Positions 55,672 to 64,000 of a stretch of 64,000 nucleotides of DNA are shown piece by piece. The position numbers and the translations under genes are program-made. The stretch lies in NCBI GenBank assembly GCA_020630955.1, contig JAHDIE010000007.1, positions 1 through 64,000 on the forward strand, in the 5' to 3' direction. Every line of letters starts with the position of its first letter. Positions within the stretch are counted from its first letter, which is position 1. This DNA is from Saprospiraceae bacterium. Its GTDB lineage: Bacteria; Bacteroidota; Bacteroidia; Chitinophagales; Saprospiraceae. A model generated the notes under the pieces. It did no database searches. It had not been told where the DNA came from and saw nothing but the letters and a program-made list of their open reading frames with translations.

Positions 55672-58600
55672 ATGAAAAAGCCCATTTTCTTTCTTTTACT
55701 TTTTTTCTTTTCAATTGTTGAATTTTTCGCACAAATCGATTTGGAAAAATTTGATGCATTGGATTTTAGATGTATTGGACCTGCAGGGATGAGTGGTAGA
55801 ATTACTGCTATAGACGCTGTGCATTCTAATAGTAATATAATATATATAGGCTCTGCTTCAGGAGGTGTTTGGAAATCTACCAATGGAGGAATTACTTGGG
55901 ATCCAATTTTTGATGATCAAAAAACGCTCTCGATAGGTGCGGTAAAAATTAATCAGAATAATCCAGATGAAATTTGGGTAGGAACAGGGGAGGGCAATCC
56001 TAGAAATTCCCATAACAGTGGTCGCGGTGTATTTAAATCAATAGATGGAGGGAAAAGCTGGACTGACATGGGTCTTGAAAACACAAGAGTCATTCATAGA
56101 ATTGTCATCAATCCACAAAATTCTAAAGAAGTGTATGTGGGTGCTACAGGCTCAGCATGGGGACCCAGTAAGGATCGTGGCGTGTACAAAACAACCGATG
56201 GAGGAAAAACTTGGGAGAATGTACTCTATGTAAATGATAGAACTGGCGTTGCAGATATGGTGCAAGATCCTAATAATCCAAATAAATTAATTGTAGCCAT
56301 GTGGGAATTTGGTAGAACACCTTGGGATTTTAATTCTGGTGGTGAGGGGTCTGGAATGTACGTGACTTATGATGGTGGTGAAAACTGGAAACGAATGGGT
56401 ACGGATGAAGGAATGCCAGAAGGAATACTTGGAAGAATTGGGGTCGCCATTGCACCATCAAAATCTAATATTGTTTATGCCTTAATTGAAGCAGAAGAAA
56501 ATGGTTTCTATAAATCTACAGATGGAGGGGAGAATTGGGCGTTGATTTCAACAGAAGATATTGGAAACCGTCCTTTTTATTACTCTGAGATTTATGTCGA
56601 TCCAAGTAATGAAAATAGAATTTTTAATCTATGGAGTTATGTGTCAAAATCCGAAGATGGTGGTAAAACTTTTGAGACCATTATGGATTATGGTAATTCA
56701 GTGCATCCAGATCATCACGCTTTTTGGATAGACCCTAATGATCCAACTTATATGATAAATGGAAATGATGGAGGATTGAATATTTCAAGAGACGGTGGTG
56801 AGAATTGGAGATTTGTTCACAATATTCCTGTTGGACAATTTTATCATGTTGCTGTTGATAACGATTTCCCATACAACGTATATGGTGGAATGCAGGATAA
56901 TGGAAGCTGGGTAGGTCCTGGCTTTGCATTAAAATCTGGCGGAGTAAGCGAGGCTGATTGGCAAGAACTTTATTTTGGTGACGGTTTTGATGTAGCAGCT
57001 CTACCTCATAATAATCGATATGGCTATGCAATGTCCCAAGGAGGAAACATTGGTAAGTGGGACAAAGAAACTGGACATACTGAATTTATTAAACCCAATG
57101 TGCCAGATTCAATGAATCAGAGATTTAATTGGAATGCTCCTTTGGCCTTGGATCCGTTTAATAGTAGTGGACTTTATTATGGATCTCAATATGTGCATTA
57201 TAGTGCTGATGAAGGTAAGTCATGGAAAACCATGTCAGGAGATCTTACCACAAATAACCCAGACAAATTGCATCAAGATAAGTCGGGAGGATTGACAATT
57301 GATGCTACAAATGCAGAAAATCATTGTACATTGATTGCCATTGCACCCTGTCCTCATGATCAAAATGTGGTTTGGACGGGTAGTGATGATGGTCGTCTGC
57401 ACATCACACAAAATGGGGGAGCATCTTGGGAGGAGCTTACCAGTAAATTACCAGGAGCACCAAAAGAAGCTTGGATCCCTCAAATCGAAGTTTCAAAAAT
57501 AAACAAAGGGGAAGCCTTTGTTGTTCTTAATAATTTTAGAAAAGATGATTGGAGTGCTTATTTGTATTATACGAATAATTATGGAGCTACATTTACAAGG
57601 ATCGTTAATGATAACCAAGTAGAATCATTTGTCTGTAGTGTAGTTCAGGATCCTAAAGAAGAAAATCTACTTTTTTTAGGAACCGATGGAGGGCTTTACA
57701 TCTCTTTTGACAAAGGTAAAAATTGGCAAATGTGGAAAGATGATTTACCTAGAGTGCAAATAAGAGATATGAAAATTCAGGAAGGTTTTGACGACCTTGT
57801 GCTGGGTACCTTTGGAAGGGCATTCTGGGTGCTTGATGATATCAGCCCTTTGCGAAGTATCGCATCTCAATCGTCATTGTTGGATAAAGACCTTGTATTA
57901 TTTGATCCCCCAATTGCTTATAAAAGTTATAGGAAGTCCTACCAAGGAGTTAGATTCTATGCTCAAGCCACTTTTCAAGGAGAGAGTAAGCCATACGGAT
58001 CAGAAGTAAGGTATTGGAAAAAACCTGCAAAAAAAGAGGAGAAAGAAAAAGATATTGAAGAAAAAGTGAAGAATAAGAAAAGTAAAAAGAATTCAGAAAA
58101 AGTCTCAAATGAAACTGAAGTTGAAAAGCCTAAAAAGGATAAAAAGAAGCAAAAACCAACTTTCTACGTAATGAATATCAAAGGTGATACCATCAGAACA
58201 TTGAAGCCCAAGCTTAAAGAAGGTTTGAATTCAATAAGCTGGTATCTGGATCAAAAAGGAGTAAACACTCCCTCGAGAAGAGATCGAAATGAAGACAGGG
58301 AACCGGGGAACGTACCTGTCGCTCCTGGGAAATATAAAATGGTTTTGATAGATGGAGCATTCAAAGACTCATGTATGGTAGAAGTGAAACGTGATCCAAG
58401 GGTTGAATTGGATGATGTTCAAGTACAAAGTGGGATTGCGGCCTATAATGATTTTAACGAAGTGATTGGAAAAGCTTCTGATGCTTTTGAGCAACTGAAG
58501 AAATCAAAGGAGACAATCAGCTTAGTGAAAAAACTAATCAAAACTCAAGAGGATACTATACAAGATGAATTTAAAACATTGACCAAGGATCTTTCTTCAC

Positions 58601-58890
58601 AAATAGATAGTTTGATGAATCTTTATATGGATCCTCCTGGCTTAAAAGGAATTCAACGAAACCCAAAGACGCTAACTGGAAGACTTTGGAGAGCTAGAAG
58701 TTATCTGCGGGCGACAGAGGGTCCGCCTTCTCCAAATGGAAGAATCGTTATCGAAGAGGTGACAGAACTTGCCAAAGAAATTATTGAAGGAGGAAATGAA
58801 TTTTTCAAAAATGATTGGCTTGATTTTAAAGCTAGATTTGAAGCTTTGGAATTGAAAATATTTGAAGATATCGAACCTGTAAAGTTTTAA
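55672..58890 (+). CDS. Secreted BNR/sortilin-like (VPS10-type) propeller protein
   Basis: A 1072-residue exported protein. Signal peptide (near EFFAQ), then WD40/YVTN/BNR-type blades (25-740) with repeated STDGGENWxxxG-type Asp boxes (SNTNGG, STNGGITWDP, TTDGGKTWENV), typical of sortilin/sialidase-like ten-bladed propellers. A very Lys/Glu-rich linker (about 780-828) follows, then a beta domain and a C-terminal helical part (about 930-1072). No T9SS tail is present, in contrast to the other large proteins. Related proteins are widespread in Bacteroidota, with peptide or glycan binding suspected but unproved. Ends with a strong terminator. Confidence 0.88.
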   Translation: MKKPIFFLLLFFFSIVEFFAQIDLEKFDALDFRCIGPAGMSGRITAIDAVHSNSNIIYIGSASGGVWKSTNGGITWDPIFDDQKTLSIGAVKINQNNPDEIWVGTGEGNPRNSHNSGRGVFKSIDGGKSWTDMGLENTRVIHRIVINPQNSKEVYVGATGSAWGPSKDRGVYKTTDGGKTWENVLYVNDRTGVADMVQDPNNPNKLIVAMWEFGRTPWDFNSGGEGSGMYVTYDGGENWKRMGTDEGMPEGILGRIGVAIAPSKSNIVYALIEAEENGFYKSTDGGENWALISTEDIGNRPFYYSEIYVDPSNENRIFNLWSYVSKSEDGGKTFETIMDYGNSVHPDHHAFWIDPNDPTYMINGNDGGLNISRDGGENWRFVHNIPVGQFYHVAVDNDFPYNVYGGMQDNGSWVGPGFALKSGGVSEADWQELYFGDGFDVAALPHNNRYGYAMSQGGNIGKWDKETGHTEFIKPNVPDSMNQRFNWNAPLALDPFNSSGLYYGSQYVHYSADEGKSWKTMSGDLTTNNPDKLHQDKSGGLTIDATNAENHCTLIAIAPCPHDQNVVWTGSDDGRLHITQNGGASWEELTSKLPGAPKEAWIPQIEVSKINKGEAFVVLNNFRKDDWSAYLYYTNNYGATFTRIVNDNQVESFVCSVVQDPKEENLLFLGTDGGLYISFDKGKNWQMWKDDLPRVQIRDMKIQEGFDDLVLGTFGRAFWVLDDISPLRSIASQSSLLDKDLVLFDPPIAYKSYRKSYQGVRFYAQATFQGESKPYGSEVRYWKKPAKKEEKEKDIEEKVKNKKSKKNSEKVSNETEVEKPKKDKKKQKPTFYVMNIKGDTIRTLKPKLKEGLNSISWYLDQKGVNTPSRRDRNEDREPGNVPVAPGKYKMVLIDGAFKDSCMVEVKRDPRVELDDVQVQSGIAAYNDFNEVIGKASDAFEQLKKSKETISLVKKLIKTQEDTIQDEFKTLTKDLSSQIDSLMNLYMDPPGLKGIQRNPKTLTGRLWRARSYLRATEGPPSPNGRIVIEEVTELAKEIIEGGNEFFKNDWLDFKARFEALELKIFEDIEPVKF

Positions 58891-58893
58891 AAT

Positions 58894-58924
58894 AAAAACG
58901 CTCACAGATAATGTGGGCGTTTTT
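58894..58924 (+). terminator. Rho-independent terminator
   Basis: AAAAACGCTCACA pairs with TGTGGGCGTTTTT (13 pairs, one G-U-type mismatch) around GATAA. It ends the BNR-protein gene and may also act on the minus strand. Confidence 0.85.
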
Positions 58925-58966
58925 ATTATAACCATGTTTAGAAATTATTCGAAGCTTAGAATATTT

Positions 58967-59377
58967 TTATTGAGCTATAAACATCTTGGATTCCATAACC
59001 TCAGCAATTCCTTCTTTATGGCCCCATACTTTTGCAGAAAGTTTTAATTGGGTGCCCGGCGGAACATTTGGAACAAAGTCGTCATGATATTCATAATGGC
59101 CTGAATCCTCATGTATATGCGCAACCGATGGCTCATTGTATAGAACATCCCCCGATTCCGTTGTTATTTGAACATTTATATGATGAATAGTCAGTTCATT
59201 TTCCTCATCAAAGTCAATATGAATAAGAAAACTTTCATTAAATGGTAGTGAGTCCAAAGATGGTGAATGAATACTTATAGAATAAATTGGTAATTCATTT
59301 CCAGTTGGTTCTATATCGTTGCAACTATATATGGTAAAAAGTAAGAGTCCAACGATAAGAAATATGAATATCCTCAT
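58967..59377 (-). CDS. Small lipoprotein of unknown function
   Basis: A 136-residue lipoprotein (signal ending IYSC, Cys19). The mature part is a beta-sandwich-like sequence with clustered histidines (ENELTIHHINV, VAHIHEDSGHYEYHDDF), which could bind metal. I do not recognise the family for certain; some DUF4625-like lipoproteins have this make-up. It lies next to, and on the same strand as, the amidohydrolase gene, 62 bases downstream of its stop. Confidence 0.6.
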   Translation of the reverse strand: MRIFIFLIVGLLLFTIYSCNDIEPTGNELPIYSISIHSPSLDSLPFNESFLIHIDFDEENELTIHHINVQITTESGDVLYNEPSVAHIHEDSGHYEYHDDFVPNVPPGTQLKLSAKVWGHKEGIAEVMESKMFIAQ

Positions 59378-59438
59378 TTGCGCTTGCTTATTAAATAGGT
59401 TCTAACTAATAAACTTCATGTTTTGTTTTGAAAATAGC

Positions 59439-61160
59439 TTATTCTTTAGAGTAGCGTATCTTCCCTGCGACAATGGTATAAAGCACATTAATGTTTTCAA
59501 TTTCCTCTTCAGGGCAAGTCAGAATGTTTTTGTCCAGGACCACGAAATCGGCATATTTCCCTATTTCTATACTGCCCTTATTGTTCTCTTCAAAGCCAGC
59601 AAAGGCAGGTGCCATGGTATAGGAGTATAAAGCTTCTTCTCGTGTCATTCTTTGTTCCGGAATAAATTCCATTTCTGGATTTTTTCTCTTTCTGGTTACT
59701 GATGCATAAATGCTCGCTAGGGGATTTACATCCTCGACGGGTGCATCGGTACCGTTAACTACAACAGCGCCAGCATCCAAAAGTGATCTCCATGCATAAG
59801 CTCCTTCTGAAGCCCGTTCATGACCAAGTCTAGTTTCCACAAATGGGGCGTCTGAAGTACAATGAATGCCTTGCATTGAGGCAATGGCTCCAATTTCTTT
59901 AAATCTTGGGATGTCATCTAAGTGTAAATGCTGTGCATGTTCAACTCTCCATCTTAGGTCTGCAGATTTGTCTTTGTTTTTATAAGCTTCAAAGATATCT
60001 AAAGTTGCTCTATTGGCTTTATCTCCAATGGCATGAACACACAATTGCATATTGTTATCATAAGCCATTTGAGCAATTTTTTCAACTTCGGAAACTTCCG
60101 TTGTATTTTGACCATAAAAGTCTTTTTTGTCGTCATATGGTTGCAATAGCCAGGCTCCATGTGCCCCCAAGGCACCATCCAATTCTGATTTTACGGCACG
60201 GCAAGTATAGAAACCATCACCCACGTCGATCATTCTTAGTTCTGAAAGTTTGCCATCCATTTCTTCAGCACTATGTCTAACCATAACCCAAAGTCTGATG
60301 TTTGATTCTTTATTGCGTGCCATTTCTTCGTACCATTCTAATTCATGAAACTTGGATCCAGCATCTTGAAAAGAGCTTATTCCTTTGGCCAAACATTCCT
60401 CTTCGGCAAATTTTATAGCATCTTTCCAAATTTCTTTTCTCTTTGCTTCAGGCATTTCATTTAGGTATTGTTGATATGCTTGTCGAATGGGGCCCATTGC
60501 TCTTTCTTCAAAAATTCCAATGGCTTCACCATCGCTATCTCTAATGATTTTACCTCCTGCTGGGTCCGGCATTTCTTTGTTGATACCAGCAATTTCCATT
60601 GCTTTTTCATTGGCAAATAAGGAATGTCCAGAGGCATGAATTAAAATGATTGGATTGTCTTTGGATAGCTCACTGATGGATGTATGTGTAGGATATTTAC
60701 CTATGGCTTCTTCCGGTACCTGCGTAAATTTTTCTTGGTGCCAACCACGGCCATATATCCATTCTCCTTTGTCAACGGTTTTAATTTTGTCGGTTACTTT
60801 GGCAGTTATTTGTTGCCAGGAAGTATCAGAAAGGAAGTTTAAATTTTGTAAACTTTTTCCTAGTCCTGAATAATGTCCATGTCCTTCAATAAATCCAGGC
60901 ATTAAAAACTCACCTTGCATATCAAGAATCTCAGTATTGTCATCTATTTCTTCATTGAGGATTTCATCGGACATCCCTAAAATGCTGATTTTCCCATCTT
61001 TAATTCCAATAGCATCATATTTGGCCATGGGTTCTGTGACCGGGTAGATTATTGCATTGGTGATTAAAGTGTCAAGTTTGCTATCTTGTTCTTCGCAGGA
61101 AATAAAATGTAAAATTCCAAAAAGCAGTAATAATTGGTAGGACTTGGCAATTGATTTCAT
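59439..61160 (-). CDS. Amidohydrolase family lipoprotein (YtcJ-like)
   Basis: A 573-residue metal-dependent hydrolase. I prefer the ATG at 61160, which begins a lipoprotein signal (FISC, Cys22), over the one at 61223 that would overlap the divergent gene. Metal and catalytic blocks: GFIEGHGHYSG (HxH), HAIGDKANRATLD, EHAQHLHLDDIPR and NGTDAPVEDVNP (Asp). The family is related to YtcJ/AepA-type hydrolases acting on amides or related bonds; the substrate is not known. Its position in the envelope as a lipoprotein suggests extracytoplasmic substrate. Confidence 0.88.
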   Translation of the reverse strand: MKSIAKSYQLLLLFGILHFISCEEQDSKLDTLITNAIIYPVTEPMAKYDAIGIKDGKISILGMSDEILNEEIDDNTEILDMQGEFLMPGFIEGHGHYSGLGKSLQNLNFLSDTSWQQITAKVTDKIKTVDKGEWIYGRGWHQEKFTQVPEEAIGKYPTHTSISELSKDNPIILIHASGHSLFANEKAMEIAGINKEMPDPAGGKIIRDSDGEAIGIFEERAMGPIRQAYQQYLNEMPEAKRKEIWKDAIKFAEEECLAKGISSFQDAGSKFHELEWYEEMARNKESNIRLWVMVRHSAEEMDGKLSELRMIDVGDGFYTCRAVKSELDGALGAHGAWLLQPYDDKKDFYGQNTTEVSEVEKIAQMAYDNNMQLCVHAIGDKANRATLDIFEAYKNKDKSADLRWRVEHAQHLHLDDIPRFKEIGAIASMQGIHCTSDAPFVETRLGHERASEGAYAWRSLLDAGAVVVNGTDAPVEDVNPLASIYASVTRKRKNPEMEFIPEQRMTREEALYSYTMAPAFAGFEENNKGSIEIGKYADFVVLDKNILTCPEEEIENINVLYTIVAGKIRYSKE

Positions 61161-61196
61161 TTTATAAAATATCTTTGATACAAGATAATCATCAAA

Positions 61197-62177
61197 ATGG
61201 CAAAAAGTATTTCTGAGTTGCAAAAGTTTTATGCTACTTCTTTAGAAAAAGTAATATTACCCAATCATACTCCAAATCTATACGAACCAGTTTCATATTT
61301 ATTGGGGCTTGGTGGTAAAAGAATTAGACCTGTTTTGGTGTTGGCTGCTTGTGATCTTTACGGCAAAGAAATTGGTGGTGCTTTAGCTGCTGCTCATGCA
61401 ATTGAATTTTTTCACAACTTTTCATTGATGCATGATGATATTATGGATCAAGCAAATTTGAGACGAGGCCACGAAACGGTACACATTAAATATGATCTCA
61501 ATACTGCAATATTGTCTGGAGATGTTATGCTTATTAAAGCTTATGAGTTTTTAGAAGCTTATCCTTTGGAATTACAAGTTCAACTTTTCAAATTATTTAA
61601 TTCCACTTCCGTAAAAATTTGTGAGGGGCAACAAATGGATGTTGATTTTGAATCAAGGAGTGATGTAAGTATAGATGAGTATTTGAATATGATTACCAAT
61701 AAAACAGCTGTGCTTTTAGGTGCGGGAATGAAGATGGGAGGATTGATAGGAGGAGCAAGTAATGTAGATGCGGATCATTTGTATCAATTTGCAAAAAATA
61801 TGGGGATCGCGTTTCAAATTCAAGATGACATCCTAGATGTATTTGCAGATTCTGCGGATTCTGGAAAGAAAGAAGGCGGTGACATACTTCAAAAGAAAAA
61901 AACTTATTTGTACATAAAATCATTGGAGTTGCTGTCTCAAACAGATGCACAAAGATTATCTTTTCTTTATTCTGACCAAACAGAAGTAGTCGGAGATAAA
62001 TTGGTAAAAGAAGCAAGAAACTTAATGCTAGATTGCCACGTCAAAGTGTATGCTCAAGAATTGAAAGAAAACTATCAACAATTATCATTTTCACATTTAA
62101 GCGCTATAAAAGTTGATGATGATCATAAGAAGGTTTTAAAGGAATATGCTCAAGCCTTACTTAACAGGAATTCTTAA
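61197..62177 (+). CDS. Polyprenyl diphosphate synthase
   Basis: A 326-residue trans-prenyltransferase. First Asp-rich motif D80-D81-I-M-D84 and second D210-D211-I-L-D214, with LGLGGKRIRPVLVLA and the typical RRGHETVH block after the first motif. It condenses isopentenyl diphosphate onto an allylic diphosphate for quinone or other isoprenoids. Phe at the fifth position before the first motif suggests a medium chain, but product length cannot be fixed. The stop codon overlaps that of the convergent lipoprotein gene by four bases. Divergent from the amidohydrolase, with only 36 bases between. Confidence 0.92.
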   Translation: MAKSISELQKFYATSLEKVILPNHTPNLYEPVSYLLGLGGKRIRPVLVLAACDLYGKEIGGALAAAHAIEFFHNFSLMHDDIMDQANLRRGHETVHIKYDLNTAILSGDVMLIKAYEFLEAYPLELQVQLFKLFNSTSVKICEGQQMDVDFESRSDVSIDEYLNMITNKTAVLLGAGMKMGGLIGGASNVDADHLYQFAKNMGIAFQIQDDILDVFADSADSGKKEGGDILQKKKTYLYIKSLELLSQTDAQRLSFLYSDQTEVVGDKLVKEARNLMLDCHVKVYAQELKENYQQLSFSHLSAIKVDDDHKKVLKEYAQALLNRNS

Positions 62178-62650
62178 AAGTCAAATAATTCATCAAGTAA
62201 GGATGCACGAGTAGTTTCATTATAATTGCTCATGCATAATTCTCCAGTCCCAGGTTCCATTATGCTCAGGCAAGTATTATTTGAATCTGATTCCGAGGTA
62301 TGAGAACGATTTAAAACGCAATGACCCAATTCATGAAACATTACATATTCTCTTTCTAATTCGGAAGCTAATTTCCAATAGATGGGATCTACTGCAATAC
62401 CAAGATTTTCTCCCGTCTCACTTCTTAAACACCTTCCTATCACGGATGGATCTGCAATATTTTCGAACTTTACTTCAATATCAATTGATTCAATGGTGAT
62501 AGGATAATCTCTTTCATTGGCTTCAAAAACAAAGCTTTCTATATAAGGAAGTAAATCAGGATCAATGGTTTCCTCAGGCTCTTCTTGGCAAGAAAAAACA
62601 GTTAAAACAATTAAAGGAAGAAAATATAAAAAATAGCGAAATTTTGTCAT
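62174..62650 (-). CDS. Lipoprotein zinc metallopeptidase, HExxH type
   Basis: A 158-residue lipoprotein (signal ending VFSC, Cys21). The active site is H106-E-L-G-H110, with a further His at 117 (HELGHCVLNRSH) and a Met in CLSIMEPG at residue 131, resembling a metzincin Met-turn. Spacing of the third His is one residue longer than the metzincin HExxHxxGxxH. The chain is very short, so it contains just a minimal catalytic core. Probable role is trimming of envelope or extracellular peptides; the substrate is unknown. Confidence 0.75.
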   Translation of the reverse strand: MTKFRYFLYFLPLIVLTVFSCQEEPEETIDPDLLPYIESFVFEANERDYPITIESIDIEVKFENIADPSVIGRCLRSETGENLGIAVDPIYWKLASELEREYVMFHELGHCVLNRSHTSESDSNNTCLSIMEPGTGELCMSNYNETTRASLLDELFDF

Positions 62651-62697
62651 TTATTAATACTTATATGCTACCAACGCAAAAATTCATTAAATAGTTG

Positions 62698-63072
62698 TTA
62701 ATCTGCCTTATCAAATCTATGAAGAAAATACCCAATAGTCAAAATTATAAAGACTGTCAAGTGGGCATAAAAGGCTCCTTTGTGCGACAAATAGTTTGAA
62801 TTTAATAAACTATAGCATTGAAACGTCAAAAATAATTGGAAACCCATTGCTAAAAGATAAAATTGTAATATCAATTTGGTATTCGGACTGGAAGTTCTTA
62901 TGAGAAAAATGTAGGCGATTGCGAAAGAAACTGCCAAAATACCATACATTTTGATGATAGGATAAGCTTGAGTTTGTTCAATTCCTTTATAAAAAAGCAA
63001 CCTGGGATATAAAAATAGAAGGATTCCACCTAGTCCTTCCAAGACAATATGGGCCCAAAGAAATTTCTTCAT
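62698..63072 (-). CDS. Small four-helix membrane protein
   Basis: A 124-residue protein with four predicted transmembrane helices, similar in general design to DoxX/DUF4345-type small membrane proteins, but I cannot place it in a family. It lies head-to-head with the TetR gene, 46 bases apart, and could be its target. Confidence 0.65.
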   Translation of the reverse strand: MKKFLWAHIVLEGLGGILLFLYPRLLFYKGIEQTQAYPIIKMYGILAVSFAIAYIFLIRTSSPNTKLILQFYLLAMGFQLFLTFQCYSLLNSNYLSHKGAFYAHLTVFIILTIGYFLHRFDKAD

Positions 63073-63097
63073 GCTACAAAGTAAAGATTAGCTCATA

Positions 63098-63115
63098 ATA
63101 AAATTGTAATTTTAT
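63098..63115. promoter_or_regulatory. Possible TetR operator
   Basis: ATAAAATTGTAATTTTAT is an inverted repeat (ATAAAAT-N4-ATTTTAT) in the gap between the divergent membrane-protein and TetR genes, three bases before the TetR start codon. The DNA is AT-rich, so chance is possible. Confidence 0.4.
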
Positions 63116-63118
63116 CTT

Positions 63119-63790
63119 ATGAATTCTCAAAAGAGGCAAGAAAAGGAGAGAGCAATCATAGATGCGGCAGAATCAGTATTTCGTTCTGTTGGATTTAAGA
63201 ATGCAAAAATGGATGATATTGCAAAAGTAGCAGGTATAACCAAGGTAACTTTATATTCTTATTTTCAAAGCAAAGAAAATTTGTATCTAAGTATTACTTG
63301 GAGAGCCACGAATGAATTGACAAAAACTTTTAGTGATATCGTCAAAAGAAATCCCGAAAAACCACGCTTAGAAGTAATCTTGTTAATTGTAGAATCCTTT
63401 ATGGATTTCTGCGCCCAGAATTTTTTATACTCTGAAGCCTTACTGGATTATTTTGAAATGAATCGATCAAGTAATTCTGGGCAAGATACTTCAAGATTGA
63501 CAGAGGCTGTATTGCAGAGTAATTATTACAAAAAAATCCAAGTCATACAAAATCAACCATTTAAGATTTTAGCAAGAGAAGTTGCCAGAGGACAGGAAGA
63601 AGGTAGTGTCAAAATGACCATCGACCCCATGTTGTATACATTACATGCTTGGACTGCTTCCTTAGGTTACATCAAGGTTATTAACTCCAACGGGTCTCCA
63701 ACAATTTTCAATATTGATTTTAGTAAGCTGAAGTTGATGAATTTAAAATTGGCTGAGCAAATTTTGTTGGGTGATCTTGATTTGAGTTAG
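63119..63790 (+). CDS. TetR/AcrR family transcriptional regulator
   Basis: A 223-residue regulator. The N-terminal helix-turn-helix (AIIDAAESVFRSVGFKNAKM, DDIAKVAGITKVTLYSYFQS) is typical of TetR proteins, and the helical remainder is the ligand-binding and dimer domain. It is divergent from a small membrane protein gene and probably controls it and itself. Ligand unknown. Confidence 0.93.
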   Translation: MNSQKRQEKERAIIDAAESVFRSVGFKNAKMDDIAKVAGITKVTLYSYFQSKENLYLSITWRATNELTKTFSDIVKRNPEKPRLEVILLIVESFMDFCAQNFLYSEALLDYFEMNRSSNSGQDTSRLTEAVLQSNYYKKIQVIQNQPFKILAREVARGQEEGSVKMTIDPMLYTLHAWTASLGYIKVINSNGSPTIFNIDFSKLKLMNLKLAEQILLGDLDLS

Positions 63791-63820
63791 CTCTCTTTAA
63801 ACAGAAATTCAATTTCTCAG

Positions 63821-64000
63821 CTATGTATCCTTCCCAACATGCTTAGGAACAATCTGATTTACAAAATTCTTTACTTCAGTAAGTTCAATACCAATTCCAT
63901 TCTCAACTTGAAGTGGAATTGTTTTTCTTTGAATTTGCCTCGTGGCATTGGCTGTATTAACTCCTACAACATTTCCATTAAGATCAAAGATGGGGCCTCC
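63821..64000 (-). CDS. HtrA/trypsin-like serine protease, C-terminal end (partial)
   Basis: The last 59 codons of a gene that enters from the right. The translation starts GGPIFDLNGNVVGVNTA, which is the strand just after the active-site serine of HtrA/DegP-type and related S1 proteases (GNSGGPxxDxxGxVVGVNT); the Ser itself lies outside. No PDZ domain follows, so the protein ends soon after the protease domain. Confidence 0.8.
   Translation of the reverse strand, partial: GGPIFDLNGNVVGVNTANATRQIQRKTIPLQVENGIGIELTEVKNFVNQIVPKHVGKDT

Noticed and set aside
61161-61223. Upstream extension of the amidohydrolase
   Set aside because: It would put residues before the lipoprotein signal and overlap the divergent polyprenyl synthase start.

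Overview
The window looks like chromosome of a marine or aquatic member of the Bacteroidota, most like the Saprospiraceae. The signs are AT-rich DNA, promoters of the TTTG / TAnnTTTG type, hardly any Shine-Dalgarno sequences, many SPII lipoproteins, and six large secreted proteins ending in type IX secretion (T9SS) sorting domains (five type A, one gliding-motility-associated type B). Together those six take up about a third of the 64 kb. I see no rRNA, tRNA, CRISPR array, insertion sequence or prophage. The gene family names are from reading motifs by eye, not from database searches.

Layout. 1-5.4 kb: a CoA-binding protein, then a co-directional secreted set (M49 peptidase lipoprotein, leucine-rich-repeat protein, S15 peptidase). 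5.4-8.2 kb: a BlaI/BlaR1-like repressor and membrane metalloprotease pair with two clear operators in its promoter. 8.2-9.9 kb: a HipBA-like toxin-antitoxin pair with palindromic upstream sites. 10.1-17.8 kb: a lipoprotein of unknown function and a 2043-residue T9SS protein with 16 tandem repeats. 17.8-20.3 kb: FKBP isomerase and MsrA (oxidative or folding stress), then a spore-photolyase-like radical SAM protein. 20.4-26.7 kb: thioredoxin, an orphan TPR histidine kinase, an RsmI-like methyltransferase, and a propeller protein with DUF6702-like and YidD genes. 26.7-30.5 kb: a sugar-dehydrogenase-like protein overlapping a lysyl-oxidase-like protein, both T9SS cargo. 30.6-33.1 kb: a MntR/DtxR-type regulator, metal-binding protein and ABC ATPase, with no permease. 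33.2-41.9 kb: membrane pyrophosphatase, CAP-domain protein, a 1386-residue T9SS protein with dockerin and cohesin-like parts, a PorG/DUF6089-like outer-membrane protein, and YjbQ. 41.9-50.9 kb: TonB-C-like protein, LysE transporter, tail-specific protease, YebC, FG-GAP/ASPIC T9SS protein, TypA. 51-64 kb: 1541-residue type B T9SS protein, BNR/sortilin-like protein, amidohydrolase, polyprenyl diphosphate synthase, a small lipoprotein metalloprotease, a small membrane protein divergent from a TetR regulator, and the end of an HtrA-like protease.

How it works together. Much of the region serves the cell envelope and surface: secreted peptidases, adhesin-like repeat proteins, an oxidase pair that could modify extracellular protein or sugar, a PorG-like candidate part of the secretion machine itself, and folding and redox helpers. 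The most unusual item is the complete lysyl-oxidase domain: copper histidines and both residues that form the quinone cofactor are in place, inside a T9SS-exported protein that also has dockerin-like and cohesin-like segments. The best regulatory evidence is at the BlaI-type and MntR-type promoters, where inverted repeats sit on or between the promoter elements.
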